Source: Mogibacterium sp. (GTDB lineage Bacteria > Bacillota > Clostridia > Peptostreptococcales > Anaerovoracaceae). Taken from it: a DNA stretch of 64,000 bases. The stretch lies in the NCBI GenBank assembly GCA_012840975.1, contig DUVP01000032.1:62001-126000 (forward strand), in the 5' to 3' direction. Position 1 is the first letter of the stretch, and each line of letters opens with the position of its first letter. Of the stretch, positions 8,851-16,979 are shown piece by piece. The notes under the pieces are model-generated. The model searched no databases. It was not told where the DNA came from and was given only the letters and a program-made list of their open reading frames with translations. The translations under genes were made by a program, and so were the position numbers.

Positions 8851-10466
8851 TTCATATTTTCGGTCACAGAAATCCGGACACCGACTCTATCTGTTCGGCA
8901 ATAGCTTTGGCAGAACTCAAAAACCTGTTAGATCAAAATTCTAAAGCCTATAGACTCGGTCCTCTCAACAAGGAAACTGCTTTTGTTCTGGACTACTTCG
9001 GAGTGGAAGAGCCTCCGTTTCTTGAAGATGCCAAGACACAGATTAAAGATATACCTTATGCCAAATCGGAAGGTCTAACGGCAGATGAGTCAATAGCAGA
9101 AGTATTCAACAAGATGCATCGGGATTCTCAGCGTTCACTTGCGGTCGTAGATAAACAGGGCTATCTAAAAGGTCTTGTTACCATGCACGACATAGCCATG
9201 AACATGATCCACGGAGATATATATCATCTCGATACATCTCTGAGGCATTTGAAAAACATCTTAAAAGGTGAAGAGCTCACCCCTTGTGCCGGGCGTTACA
9301 CTGGACAGATTTCAGTAGCTGCATACTATAATACGAACGAAAAACTTCTCAATATTCTGACACCTGACAGAATACTCATAGTAGGCGACAGATACGAAGT
9401 CATCGAAACTGCAATTGAAAACAATGTTCCATTAATTTTAGTCTCCGGCGGTCACACCCTTCCGGAATACATCTGCGAAAAAGCTGAAGATAAAGGTACG
9501 GGTATACTTTCCTGTGCATTAGACACATATACGATTTCAAAACTTCTTACACAATGCAATGAAATCGGCTCCATAGCTATTACCGAAAATCTGAAGATGT
9601 TCAGAGAAGACGATCTTTTAGAAGTGGCAGTGGAAGTAATGGAAAATACAAATTTTTCAACGTACCCTGTGGTAGATAAAGACGGAAAGTATCTGGGCTT
9701 CATAGCAAGAAGACATGTCCTTCAATCTTCAGGCAAAAAAGTTATCCTTGTGGACCACAACGAATCATCTCAGTCTGCACCCGGAATCAAGCAGGCAAAT
9801 ATTTTAGAGGTGGTAGATCATCATCGTATCGGAGATCTTCTGACGAACGAGCCTATATATTTTAGAAACGAACCTGTAGGCAGCACCTGTACCATAGTGG
9901 AAAGGCTTTACAGAGAGGTCGGAATAGAACCTTCAAATAAAATAAAAGGTCTGCTGCTGAGCGGCATATTATCGGATACGCTCAACCTTCTCTCTCCTAC
10001 AACAACTCTGCGAGATCGTGAAGCTGTAGAGAGACTGGAAGATGTTGTAGAAAACCGCGAGGAATATGTCAGAAAAATGTTTACCGCAGGCAGCCACATT
10101 GAAGCAAGTGAGCCGATGGAAAAGCTCTTGAAACAGGACTTTAAGCGATTTGATGTGAGCGGTAAAAGTTTAGGAATCTCGCAACTCTATACTATGGATC
10201 GGGACAGCATACTTGCACGGGAAAAGGAAATCCTGGATACGTTAAAGGAAAACACTCTCAGAAACGAAGAATTTGTTTCTTCAATGCTCGTTATAACCGA
10301 TATTTTATCGCAAGGCTCCTACATATATGCTTATTCACATGATAAAAGTTTCCTGATACGCACATTCGGTGACGATTTTGAGCAGGGACAGTTTCTCCCC
10401 GGCATACTTTCAAGAAAAAAGCAGATTGTTCCGGTCATAATGCAGAAAAATCTGACCGGGATATAG
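8847..10466 (+). CDS. ppaC: Manganese-dependent family II inorganic pyrophosphatase with CBS and DRTGG domains
   Basis: A 539-residue protein, longer than plain family II enzymes (about 310). The DHH-type catalytic domain begins with FGHRNPDTDSICSAIAL, is interrupted by a first CBS motif near residue 75, a DRTGG domain and a second CBS motif near residue 255, then resumes with VVDHHRIGDL and the DHHA2 C-terminal domain. This is the CBS-PPase architecture in which adenine nucleotides regulate hydrolysis of pyrophosphate to phosphate (EC 3.6.1.1). The start codon overlaps the stop of a 12-codon leader ORF, and no GTG or TTG start lies upstream in frame. It acts in the cytoplasm. Confidence 0.93.
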   Translation: MIHIFGHRNPDTDSICSAIALAELKNLLDQNSKAYRLGPLNKETAFVLDYFGVEEPPFLEDAKTQIKDIPYAKSEGLTADESIAEVFNKMHRDSQRSLAVVDKQGYLKGLVTMHDIAMNMIHGDIYHLDTSLRHLKNILKGEELTPCAGRYTGQISVAAYYNTNEKLLNILTPDRILIVGDRYEVIETAIENNVPLILVSGGHTLPEYICEKAEDKGTGILSCALDTYTISKLLTQCNEIGSIAITENLKMFREDDLLEVAVEVMENTNFSTYPVVDKDGKYLGFIARRHVLQSSGKKVILVDHNESSQSAPGIKQANILEVVDHHRIGDLLTNEPIYFRNEPVGSTCTIVERLYREVGIEPSNKIKGLLLSGILSDTLNLLSPTTTLRDREAVERLEDVVENREEYVRKMFTAGSHIEASEPMEKLLKQDFKRFDVSGKSLGISQLYTMDRDSILAREKEILDTLKENTLRNEEFVSSMLVITDILSQGSYIYAYSHDKSFLIRTFGDDFEQGQFLPGILSRKKQIVPVIMQKNLTGI

Positions 10467-10558
10467 TCACTATTAGAGAAAAACAGCTATAATTCCTACC
10501 GGTATCAACATTATTTTTAAAACTGCTTTAGATAACTCGCTTAATATATAATATCACT

Positions 10559-11083
10559 ATGAAAAAGAATAATATCAAATTGTACAATCTGTTTTTTCCA
10601 ATATGGCTTTTGTGGCTTATACCACTAGCATGGATCGTGATTTTACCGGCAAATTTTGTTTTCGATTTGCTTATCGTTGTGTTAACGATGAAATATTTAA
10701 AGATAGAAGATATTAAGATAAACGTCAAAGCATCAATTTTTTATATATGGATTTTCGGATTTCTTGCTGACTGTATTGGTTGTACATTAATGTATTTTGC
10801 ATATGAATTTTATCCTGATACAGAATTCGGAGAATGGTGGTTTGACAACATCTCGATTCCCGTTGCTTCAAATCCGTTTGAAAATATATACTCTTTTATT
10901 TGTGTAACTGTTTGCGTAATAGTATCCGCATTTTTTATTTATCGCTTCAACCATAAAACCACCCTTGCGGGATTAAATTTACCTGATGAACAGAAGAAAA
11001 AAATCGCTTTGTCATTAGCTCTATTTACAGCTCCCTATTTATTTTATCTTCCTACAGAGTGGGTTTTCGGACCATTGGATTAA
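10559..11083 (+). CDS. Small integral membrane protein of unknown function
   Basis: A 174-residue protein with about four hydrophobic segments (residues about 9-30, 60-80, 110-130 and 145-165) and a basic N-terminus. I do not recognise a family. The ATG has no ribosome site, but a TATAAT ends only 6 bases upstream (10547-10552), so the message could be leaderless. The next in-frame Met is far downstream and inside a hydrophobic region. It ends close to a short frame of coding-like sequence (11086-11211). Confidence 0.6.
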   Translation: MKKNNIKLYNLFFPIWLLWLIPLAWIVILPANFVFDLLIVVLTMKYLKIEDIKINVKASIFYIWIFGFLADCIGCTLMYFAYEFYPDTEFGEWWFDNISIPVASNPFENIYSFICVTVCVIVSAFFIYRFNHKTTLAGLNLPDEQKKKIALSLALFTAPYLFYLPTEWVFGPLD

Positions 11084-11118
11084 AAGCACTGAAAGGAGGT
11101 ATTCCGCCTGTCGGTGTA

Positions 11119-11211
11119 ATGAATGATTTGCCAAGTAGTGTAGCCGGAACGAATAAGCAGCGTCTACAGACAGAAGAAAGATATTTTAAGGAAAACAGCG
11201 AACCGAAATAG
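11119..11211 (+). CDS. Short ORF, doubtful
   Basis: A 30-codon ORF, rich in polar residues (starts MNDLPSSVAGTNK), with GGAGG about 20 bases upstream, which is too far for ordinary initiation. The frame stays open upstream back through the end of the membrane-protein gene, giving a coding-like run KGGIPPVGV before the Met. It could be the relic of a longer C-terminus or chance. No family is recognised. Confidence 0.2.
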   Translation: MNDLPSSVAGTNKQRLQTEERYFKENSEPK

Positions 11212-11247
11212 TGGAAATCTAGAAACACTAACTTCCCCCTCTTTGAG

Positions 11248-11745
11248 TCAGCCGATTTTATCTCTCAATTTGCAAAGCAGCGGCAGCACAATTAATGTTA
11301 TTATGAAACCGGATATTCCGTGTATCAGATCAAAAGGTATTCCCGATATCCAATAAGTCACTGCAGCTTTGAATCCGCCCAGAAATATATACGGTATTGA
11401 GCACAAAGCACCGAACGATAAACCGAATATTCCCGCCAGCAAAGCCCAGCCTAGCCAGTTAGTTTCCTTTCTGAAAGGCATTGCAACAAATACAAGTAAC
11501 GGCCATGAATAAAAATACATTACTGTCCAGATACCGAACCCATATATCGTTATTTCAAGCAAAACAAAACATATTACCGGCAGTAAGGCCTTATATCCGA
11601 AACGTATCACAGTATATAAAATAATAACAGTAACAGGGTGTACATTCGGAATAAAGCTCATCGCTTCTTTTCCCAGAAACATTAATACCGCCAGCAACGA
11701 TAATTCTACAATTTCCTGTGTAGTGAATCTTCTTTTAGGAGTCAT
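11248..11745 (-). CDS. ECF transporter S component, probably for cobalamin
   Basis: A 165-residue membrane protein with about five to six hydrophobic segments and the usual S-component start (TTQEIVELSLLAVLMFLG). The S component binds the vitamin and works with a shared EcfA-EcfA'-EcfT energy module, which is not in this window. Its start overlaps the end of the DUF4430 gene by 11 bases, and the pair lies downstream of a cobalamin riboswitch. On that evidence the likely cargo is cobalamin or a precursor. The assignment to B12 comes from regulation, not from residues I can name. Confidence 0.8.
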   Translation of the reverse strand: MTPKRRFTTQEIVELSLLAVLMFLGKEAMSFIPNVHPVTVIILYTVIRFGYKALLPVICFVLLEITIYGFGIWTVMYFYSWPLLVFVAMPFRKETNWLGWALLAGIFGLSFGALCSIPYIFLGGFKAAVTYWISGIPFDLIHGISGFIITLIVLPLLCKLRDKIG

Positions 11746-12130
11746 ACCCTTCTATGAGTGTGAACACATACTCGTCTCCGTCGACAACAGGCTGTGTATC
11801 TACAGAATTCATTGACATTTCACCATTTACCGAAATTTTCCACCATTGTTCTTTTGTATCATCGGCGGTTTCACCATCAACAGAGGTCACGAACAGACCG
11901 TATTGTGTTTCTTCTCCGGTAGCAAGCTTTTCATCCTCAAGAACCTCTCTGAGAAACTCCCTGTCCGTATTTACTTTGAATGTAGAATCCTCTCCTTCTA
12001 GATGCTCTACTGCAATCGTAACGGATTTTGAGCCTTCAGATGTTGAAGGTCTGAATTGTATGTAAGCAACAACACCGACTACAAGTATAATTGCAGCAAT
12101 TAACGCAAGTATTCTGTTTTTCTTTTTCAT
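11735..12130 (-). CDS. DUF4430 domain protein, membrane-anchored, B12-uptake associated
   Basis: A protein of 131 residues from the ATG at 12130, with a basic start and one hydrophobic segment (about residues 5-23) as signal or anchor, then a DUF4430 domain ending in DEYVFTLIEGYDS. DUF4430 domains resemble the C-terminal lobe of transcobalamin-type proteins and often sit beside B12 or other ECF systems. Here it is the first gene after the cobalamin riboswitch and overlaps the S-component gene. I chose 12130 because AAAGGA lies 8 bases upstream; an in-frame ATG at 12154 lies before that site. It probably captures or presents corrinoid at the cell surface (inference). Confidence 0.82.
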   Translation of the reverse strand: MKKKNRILALIAAIILVVGVVAYIQFRPSTSEGSKSVTIAVEHLEGEDSTFKVNTDREFLREVLEDEKLATGEETQYGLFVTSVDGETADDTKEQWWKISVNGEMSMNSVDTQPVVDGDEYVFTLIEGYDS

Positions 12131-12137
12131 AAAAAAA

Positions 12138-12179
12138 TCCTTTCTTCTGTGCACTGCAAAAACACAACAAAAGAAAGAA
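12138..12179 (-). promoter_or_regulatory. Possible SD-sequestering hairpin after the B12 riboswitch
   Basis: On the minus-strand transcript UUCUUUCUUUUG (12179-12168) can pair with CAGAAGAAAGGA (12149-12138), 12 base pairs including two G-U pairs, across an 18-base loop. The second strand contains the ribosome site of the DUF4430 gene. This would let the riboswitch control translation rather than termination, and I see no clear terminator in the leader. Confidence 0.45.
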
Positions 12180-12237
12180 TCAAATCAAGTTCTTTTCTTG
12201 TACTTTTATCGAATGCACGCAATAAATTTGTACTTCC

Positions 12238-12398
12238 CATCAGGTAGGTCTCCTGGCTCAGATATCAACATTCATATAGCCTTCCCGGGCATCCAGTGGC
12301 ATAATTATATGAACTCCATCATTACAGTAGCGGCTCTGCGAGAGACTTTCACTCTGCTTCCCTGTTATGTTCTCCTTCGAAAACACCTGTGAGACGGA
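12238..12398 (-). promoter_or_regulatory. Cobalamin (adenosylcobalamin) riboswitch
   Basis: Read on the minus strand the region has the hallmarks of the B12 aptamer: GGGAAGCAGAGTGAAAGTCTC near 12350, CCGCTACTGTAA near 12325, GCCACTGG near 12300, CCGGGAAGGC near 12285 and the B12 box AGCCAGGAGACCTACCTG at 12241-12258. It lies about 110 bases ahead of the DUF4430-ECF pair. Ends are approximate. Confidence 0.92.
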
Positions 12399-12538
12399 TA
12401 TTAAATTATATGGATTATATCACTGAAGAACCCCTTTGTGAATATCTCTCCAGAGTATTAACACCTGTGCTTTTATATTACATATATGTTAAAATTCCTT
12501 CATAAATACATTAAAAATACACTTAAAGGGCTGATAAA

Positions 12539-13072
12539 ATGAACACTATTAAAACCACAGACAACACCAGTAAGGAATATTTGAATGAAATAATCAATAT
12601 TTTGATACAAATAAGGAAGCTTCAATCCAAACCGCATGCCCAACTCAAACCGATATACCAATTTTGTCGCATAATGATGCTAATCGGCACACCTTTCCTG
12701 ATATTATTCCTGACATTTGGAATTAAGGATCGCAACACGGTATTTATGATGCTTTCGACAATACTTGCAGTATGCCTGCTGACTATTGGCTCTGCTTTAC
12801 TATCTATGAGAAAGCTACGCAACCATATGACTATCAATGCCGGTGAAAGTATTTTAATAATAGACACTGATTGGGTTGAATCTCAATCATCAAACGGACA
12901 AACAACACGTCTTGCCTGGAATCAAATTGCTTATATCAGGGTGTTTGAGCATTCTGTTTGTTTCATTCCTCGCAGTCTCACCGGCTTCCTGATTAACATA
13001 GACAAAAGCTATGCGGACGAAATAATTCAGGCGATACAGGCAGAAGCCCCGGATACTAATGTTATCAGATAA
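12539..13072 (+). CDS. YcxB-like membrane protein
   Basis: A 177-residue protein with two hydrophobic segments (about 47-64 and 68-88) after a polar N-terminus. A cytosolic beta-rich tail contains the pattern TTRLAWNQIAYIRVFEHSVCF followed by FLINIDKSY, which matches the YcxB-like C-terminal domain. The function of this domain is unknown. The ATG has AAAGGG 9 bases upstream. It is a single gene between the divergent B12 operon and a convergent GNAT gene. Confidence 0.7.
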   Translation: MNTIKTTDNTSKEYLNEIINILIQIRKLQSKPHAQLKPIYQFCRIMMLIGTPFLILFLTFGIKDRNTVFMMLSTILAVCLLTIGSALLSMRKLRNHMTINAGESILIIDTDWVESQSSNGQTTRLAWNQIAYIRVFEHSVCFIPRSLTGFLINIDKSYADEIIQAIQAEAPDTNVIR

Positions 13073-13111
13073 TAAACTTGATTCTTATACTTTTAAGAGA
13101 GGTCAGTTCAT

Positions 13112-13555
13112 TTAATCTATCTCTTTTTTCATAATACTCGGAAAACAGGTTTTGTTATATTGTCTGCACACAAAACACTTCGAGAATTTGGGAGCGTCCT
13201 CAAACGCAACTTTCTCCCATCCGAATTTCTTATAATACTCAGGGGTTTTTCCTACAAGCCACATTTCTCCGGCACCGTATTTGGCAACCTCCTCTTCAAC
13301 ATGAAATAGCAATTCTTTGCCTATACCACAATTGCGGTATTTCTCCGTTATTGCAAAATCCTTAAGAATATAAATACCGTTAAGTAACTGTACTATGGCT
13401 CCGCCCAGCAGTTCGCCCGATTGAGAATTCTCGCATCTCCACATTTTTATAATGCTTTCGGGTTTTACATCTTCCGGATTGACTTCCAATCCGGACTCCT
13501 TGAACAACACAGCTAATGAATAATAATCTTCTGTTTCTATAATCCTGTATTTCAT
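13112..13555 (-). CDS. GNAT family N-acetyltransferase
   Basis: A 147-residue GNAT protein. The central strand LLGGAIVQLLNGIYILKDF leads into the acetyl-CoA loop YRNCGIGKELL (the RxxGxG/A motif), and the C-terminal WLVGKTPEYYKKFGWEKV contains the usual YxxxGF/W close. A further C-terminal stretch holds a CFVCRQY pair of cysteines, common in clostridial relatives. The acceptor is unknown. AGGGAG lies ahead of the ATG. Confidence 0.8.
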   Translation of the reverse strand: MKYRIIETEDYYSLAVLFKESGLEVNPEDVKPESIIKMWRCENSQSGELLGGAIVQLLNGIYILKDFAITEKYRNCGIGKELLFHVEEEVAKYGAGEMWLVGKTPEYYKKFGWEKVAFEDAPKFSKCFVCRQYNKTCFPSIMKKEID

Positions 13556-13773
13556 AAGAGTTCTCCCTCTTAAGCCTTAATATTATAACGTAATCTAGAA
13601 CTATGCCCTCTTTATAGAGGATATCGATTGTTTTTTTGTCCTGCTTCTTCTATACTTTTGATAATAAGCTTTACATTTAAAGAGTTGAAAATGTAATTAC
13701 ATTTTGAAGCCCATTTTATGAAATCAGTATACATCAGCTTGATATTGAAACCTAACTGTGTCAGGAGATTTTT

Positions 13774-14628
13774 ATGGATATTCCGGTTGTAGAAAAAACA
13801 GTATATGCCCCTATTACTGAAGAAGAAAGTATTCTCCTTGCAGTCTCGGAAGGATGCAGCTACGGTAAATGCAAGTTTTGCGATTTTGCTAATGATCCGT
13901 ACAAGGTTTTCCCTTTGGAATGGATACGTGAAAACGCAAAGTATCTTGCGAAAGAATCCGGCGATAATCCTTACCTCTTTTTACTTGGGCAAAACTCCCT
14001 GTCACTTCCTACGGCTCATCTTCTGAATGTGCTTAAAATCGTATACGAGTTTTTTCCACAGGTTAACCATATCGGCATGTATGCCCGGGCAAAGGATGTA
14101 AATATTAAAAGTGATCACGAATTATCTCTTCTTCGAGACTGTGGCGTAAAAGCCCTGTATATAGGTCTTGAATCCGGCAGCGATGAAGTGCTTTCACTTA
14201 TGAACAAAGGCACATCTTCTTCGGAGTTTCTCGAAGCATGCAAAAAACTTGATATGCTCGGAATCTCATATCATCTAACTATAATCGGCGGACTGGGAGG
14301 AAAAAATCTTTCGAATACTCATATGGAAAAGACTGCCGAGATTCTAAATAAGATAAACCCTGCAAGCATATGGCAGCTGAAACTCTTTATATGGCCGAAC
14401 ACACCACTTGCGGAAATGCGAGATACGGGTGAATTTACTGAACTTACACCCCTGGAGGTTTTACAAGAAGAACGAGAACTTCTTTCACGACTGAAAGTCG
14501 AAAACTGCGTCTTTATGGACACGACAGTCCTCAATAAATACAGCCTTATAGGATTCTTACCGGAGTCTCAATCTTCCCTGCTTGAGACAATCGATCGGCT
14601 TATAGAAGAGGAAATTCAGCAGACCTAA
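13774..14628 (+). CDS. Radical SAM protein (COG1032-like)
   Basis: A 284-residue radical SAM enzyme. The iron-sulfur motif is CSYGKCKFC (Cys28, Cys33, Cys36), i.e. CX4CX2C, which is the spacing of a well-known COG1032 group rather than the canonical CX3CX2C. Further features are YIGLESGSDEVLSLMNKG, the typical radical SAM GES-type motif, and IIGGLGG before a helical end. No B12-binding domain precedes it. Members of this group are mostly uncharacterised, some being confused with HemN-like proteins. A CAGGAG site lies 7 bases before the ATG. A bidirectional terminator follows. Confidence 0.85.
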   Translation: MDIPVVEKTVYAPITEEESILLAVSEGCSYGKCKFCDFANDPYKVFPLEWIRENAKYLAKESGDNPYLFLLGQNSLSLPTAHLLNVLKIVYEFFPQVNHIGMYARAKDVNIKSDHELSLLRDCGVKALYIGLESGSDEVLSLMNKGTSSSEFLEACKKLDMLGISYHLTIIGGLGGKNLSNTHMEKTAEILNKINPASIWQLKLFIWPNTPLAEMRDTGEFTELTPLEVLQEERELLSRLKVENCVFMDTTVLNKYSLIGFLPESQSSLLETIDRLIEEEIQQT

Positions 14629-14647
14629 AAAGTTGCTTGAAAAACAC

Positions 14648-14693
14648 AAAGAACCGCTTTACCGGATTATTTATAACGAAAGCGGTTCTTTTA
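14648..14693. terminator. Bidirectional rho-independent terminator
   Basis: A perfect 13 bp stem (AAAGAACCGCTTT with AAAGCGGTTCTTT) separates the convergent radical SAM and lipoprotein genes, with T-runs on both strands. Confidence 0.85.
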
Positions 14694-14729
14694 AATTGCA
14701 TTGATGCAGAATCTTTTTTCATTCTCCGA

Positions 14730-15257
14730 TTATTCTACTGTCGCATTTTCTATCGCTTGATCAAATGTCGAAAAATCATCTTCCGCAGCTCTCAAAGTAA
14801 ACTTTACATTGTACTCACCCATATATACTTCACAGATTTTAGCATAGTATACATTTATATCACCCATCAGGTCTTTAAGAGTTGCCGTACAGGTGACTGT
14901 GTTCATGTCATACTTACCGGCAAATTTGCCGCTTTCCGCCTTTGAAACATCTGAATACGTTATATCGTCCTCTGTGAAATTTGTCAGATTCTCGCCTGCC
15001 TTCTCCACAGTGTAATCCTCATCGATTTGAATATAAGCTTTTGTTGCCATTACGATTAAATGAAAATCATGTCCTTCAAGATTCGTTTTTTCATATTCAA
15101 CATAGTCATCACTATTCGTATTTTCATTAAGCTTCCAGTTTGCAGGAATTTCCATGCTTATACCATGGAAGGAAAGCGTCTGTGTCCCTTTGGAGCCGCA
15201 TGAGCACAGACCGGCAATCAGAATCAAAGAACAAAAAATCATTAATACCTTTTTCAT
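14730..15257 (-). CDS. Small lipoprotein of unknown function
   Basis: A 175-residue protein with a type II signal peptide: basic start, hydrophobic core and lipobox LCSC with the lipidated Cys at residue 20. The mature part has the pattern SMEIPANWKLNE, which is typical of small surface proteins related to the PsbP/DUF1795-like fold, then alternating beta strands. I do not assign a function. A GAGGT site lies ahead of the ATG. It is monocistronic. Confidence 0.75.
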   Translation of the reverse strand: MKKVLMIFCSLILIAGLCSCGSKGTQTLSFHGISMEIPANWKLNENTNSDDYVEYEKTNLEGHDFHLIVMATKAYIQIDEDYTVEKAGENLTNFTEDDITYSDVSKAESGKFAGKYDMNTVTCTATLKDLMGDINVYYAKICEVYMGEYNVKFTLRAAEDDFSTFDQAIENATVE

Positions 15258-15375
15258 GAAATTTACCTCACTTTTGTTTTTAAAAGATATACATCAATAT
15301 GATATATTCTATCACAGTACCCGGGACTATCCTATAAAGTTATCAGGACAGGGTTATGCTTCTCACCCGGAAATT

Positions 15376-16818
15376 TTAGCTATAATATTTCTGCTTTGAG
15401 CTTCTTGGTTTATCCGGCACTGTAAGTTTGATTTTACCCTCTTTAACCAAAGGCGTTACGTATGTAGTTATAGCATATGATTGAGAATCCAAATTTAAAT
15501 AATTCGCTATCTCGGCACGAGTCCTCGGCTTTTTGCAAAACTCAATAAGACCTGAAGCAACCGAATTGTCCTTAACATTATCTACAGAATTAGCTTCCGT
15601 ATATTTGTAAAAAACTGTTGTAAAGCGCCCTCTACAATCAATAAACTCCGGTTCTCTCAGACCATGCTTCTTGAGTTCTCGTCTTATTGTCGGAATACCC
15701 GAATATCTATTTTCAGTAATGCTCAATGTTTCTAATGCAGTTGCGATAATCGGATTTCTTGTATACGGTTGAACTTTTCCGAGCTGATCAACACGAATTC
15801 TTCCATATAGACCACCGGGGTTGCTGATTTCTATCCTATCCTCATACATATCCAGCGTAATTGGCATTCCTTCAGTATGAATACTGTAATCCCGATGAAC
15901 CAGTGCATTCAGTACAGCTTCTCTTATTGCGGTTATAGGGTATTCCGGCTTATCTTCTCTTTGACCTGTTATTCCATTTATAATTGTTTTTGTTTTCATA
16001 TTTTTTCTGACAAAAGCAATCGCAGCATCCAGCATTTCAGGAATAGTACCCTCAATTCGCTCATTATCAATAAATCTTTCCCTCGATTCTCCGATTTCTC
16101 CTTTTTCTTTTCCCGGTATAGATATGGCAATTATACATAACTGAGGAGCATATGCCTGGGGATAAGGACTAAATAGCAATGTTGATGCCAAAGTTACTTC
16201 ATTGTCTCTCGTAATACTCATCAATTCATAGATAACATCATCCGGTAACCTTGAAAGATGTTTTTTGCCGCTTTTTAATTTCACAATATATTCATTTAGA
16301 GCAATTCTGTTCAACGAAGTAAATGATACGCGCGGCATGGTTCGTATATCATCCTGATATTTTTTTCTAAAAGCTTCGTAACTGTAAACCTCATACTCTG
16401 TCATAGGTTCATCGCTATCACCAACTCTTGTGTATGAGCCTTTTATACGACCCTTTCCAACATAAAAACACGGACGGTCGGATACATCAATCCCCGGTAT
16501 TTCGGCAGATACAAAAAACTTATCATCTTTTTCTACAACAGTCAGCAGTGGTCGGATTTTAGGTGCCATCTGCAAACATTGCTCGTTGATTTTTTTCTGT
16601 ATATCCTGCGGATCATAGACACCCACTTCTTTGTAATCGTTTTCTTCATCTATTCCAAAGACGATTATGCCACCTGTATCCTGATTAGAGAAACTTGATA
16701 GAGTATCATATAAACGCTTTGAACAATCAAATTCTGCCCGTTTGAGTTCCAGGGTTTGACTTTCACATTTGTTCCTTTGAATTGTTTTTAGTAATTCCTT
16801 TAATTCATATTCTGTCAT
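15376..16818 (-). CDS. AlbA_2/HATPase_c_4 transcriptional regulator-like protein
   Basis: A 480-residue protein of the Schlafen AlbA_2 type. The N-terminal domain begins ESQTLELKRAEFDCSKRLYDTLSSFSNQDTGGIIVFGID, the AlbA_2 pattern. A HATPase_c_4-like domain follows at about 295-400 with REAVLNALVHRDYS and DRIEISNPGGL, and the C-terminus is a winged helix (ARTRAEIANYLN). Such proteins are predicted regulators or phage-defence accessories, and the biochemical role is mostly unknown. GGAG lies 9 bases before the ATG. The upstream region holds repeated TTGAGTTAY motifs, one of them overlapping the start codon, which suggests autoregulation. Confidence 0.82.
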   Translation of the reverse strand: MTEYELKELLKTIQRNKCESQTLELKRAEFDCSKRLYDTLSSFSNQDTGGIIVFGIDEENDYKEVGVYDPQDIQKKINEQCLQMAPKIRPLLTVVEKDDKFFVSAEIPGIDVSDRPCFYVGKGRIKGSYTRVGDSDEPMTEYEVYSYEAFRKKYQDDIRTMPRVSFTSLNRIALNEYIVKLKSGKKHLSRLPDDVIYELMSITRDNEVTLASTLLFSPYPQAYAPQLCIIAISIPGKEKGEIGESRERFIDNERIEGTIPEMLDAAIAFVRKNMKTKTIINGITGQREDKPEYPITAIREAVLNALVHRDYSIHTEGMPITLDMYEDRIEISNPGGLYGRIRVDQLGKVQPYTRNPIIATALETLSITENRYSGIPTIRRELKKHGLREPEFIDCRGRFTTVFYKYTEANSVDNVKDNSVASGLIEFCKKPRTRAEIANYLNLDSQSYAITTYVTPLVKEGKIKLTVPDKPRSSKQKYYS

Positions 16819-16930
16819 TTGAGTTATCTCCTTAATATGTTAAATATTTTAACATGTTATTTGAGTTATTTCAATAAAATTTAAAAATATTTGAGTTATT
16901 ATAAAGTAACTCAAATATATTTAAGTTGTT
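16817..16930. repeat. Operator-like repeats ATTTGAGTTAY upstream of the AlbA_2 gene
   Basis: The word ATTTGAGTTAT occurs at 16817-16827, 16859-16869 and 16889-16899. An inverted copy lies at 16906-16915 (GTAACTCAAAT) and a degraded copy near 16919-16929 (ATTTAAGTTGT). A separate inverted repeat, ATGTTAAA-TAT-TTTAACAT, lies at 16837-16855. The first copy overlaps the start codon and the spacer before it. Confidence 0.6.
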
Positions 16931-16949
16931 TTAAAAAAAGAAGAGAAAA

Positions 16950-16977
16950 GCAACTCGCAATGAGTTGCCTTCTTTTT
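16950..16977. terminator. Rho-independent terminator between the AlbA_2 and rhodanese genes
   Basis: The stem GCAACTC/GAGTTGC with loop GCAAT is followed by CTTCTTTTT on the plus strand, and by a T-rich run on the minus strand. In the minus direction it would end the rhodanese transcript. Confidence 0.7.
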
Positions 16978-16979
16978 GA

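Noticed and set aside
16817-16930. Toxin-antitoxin locus around the AlbA_2 gene
   Set aside because: Only one gene is present, with no small partner ORF upstream or downstream.
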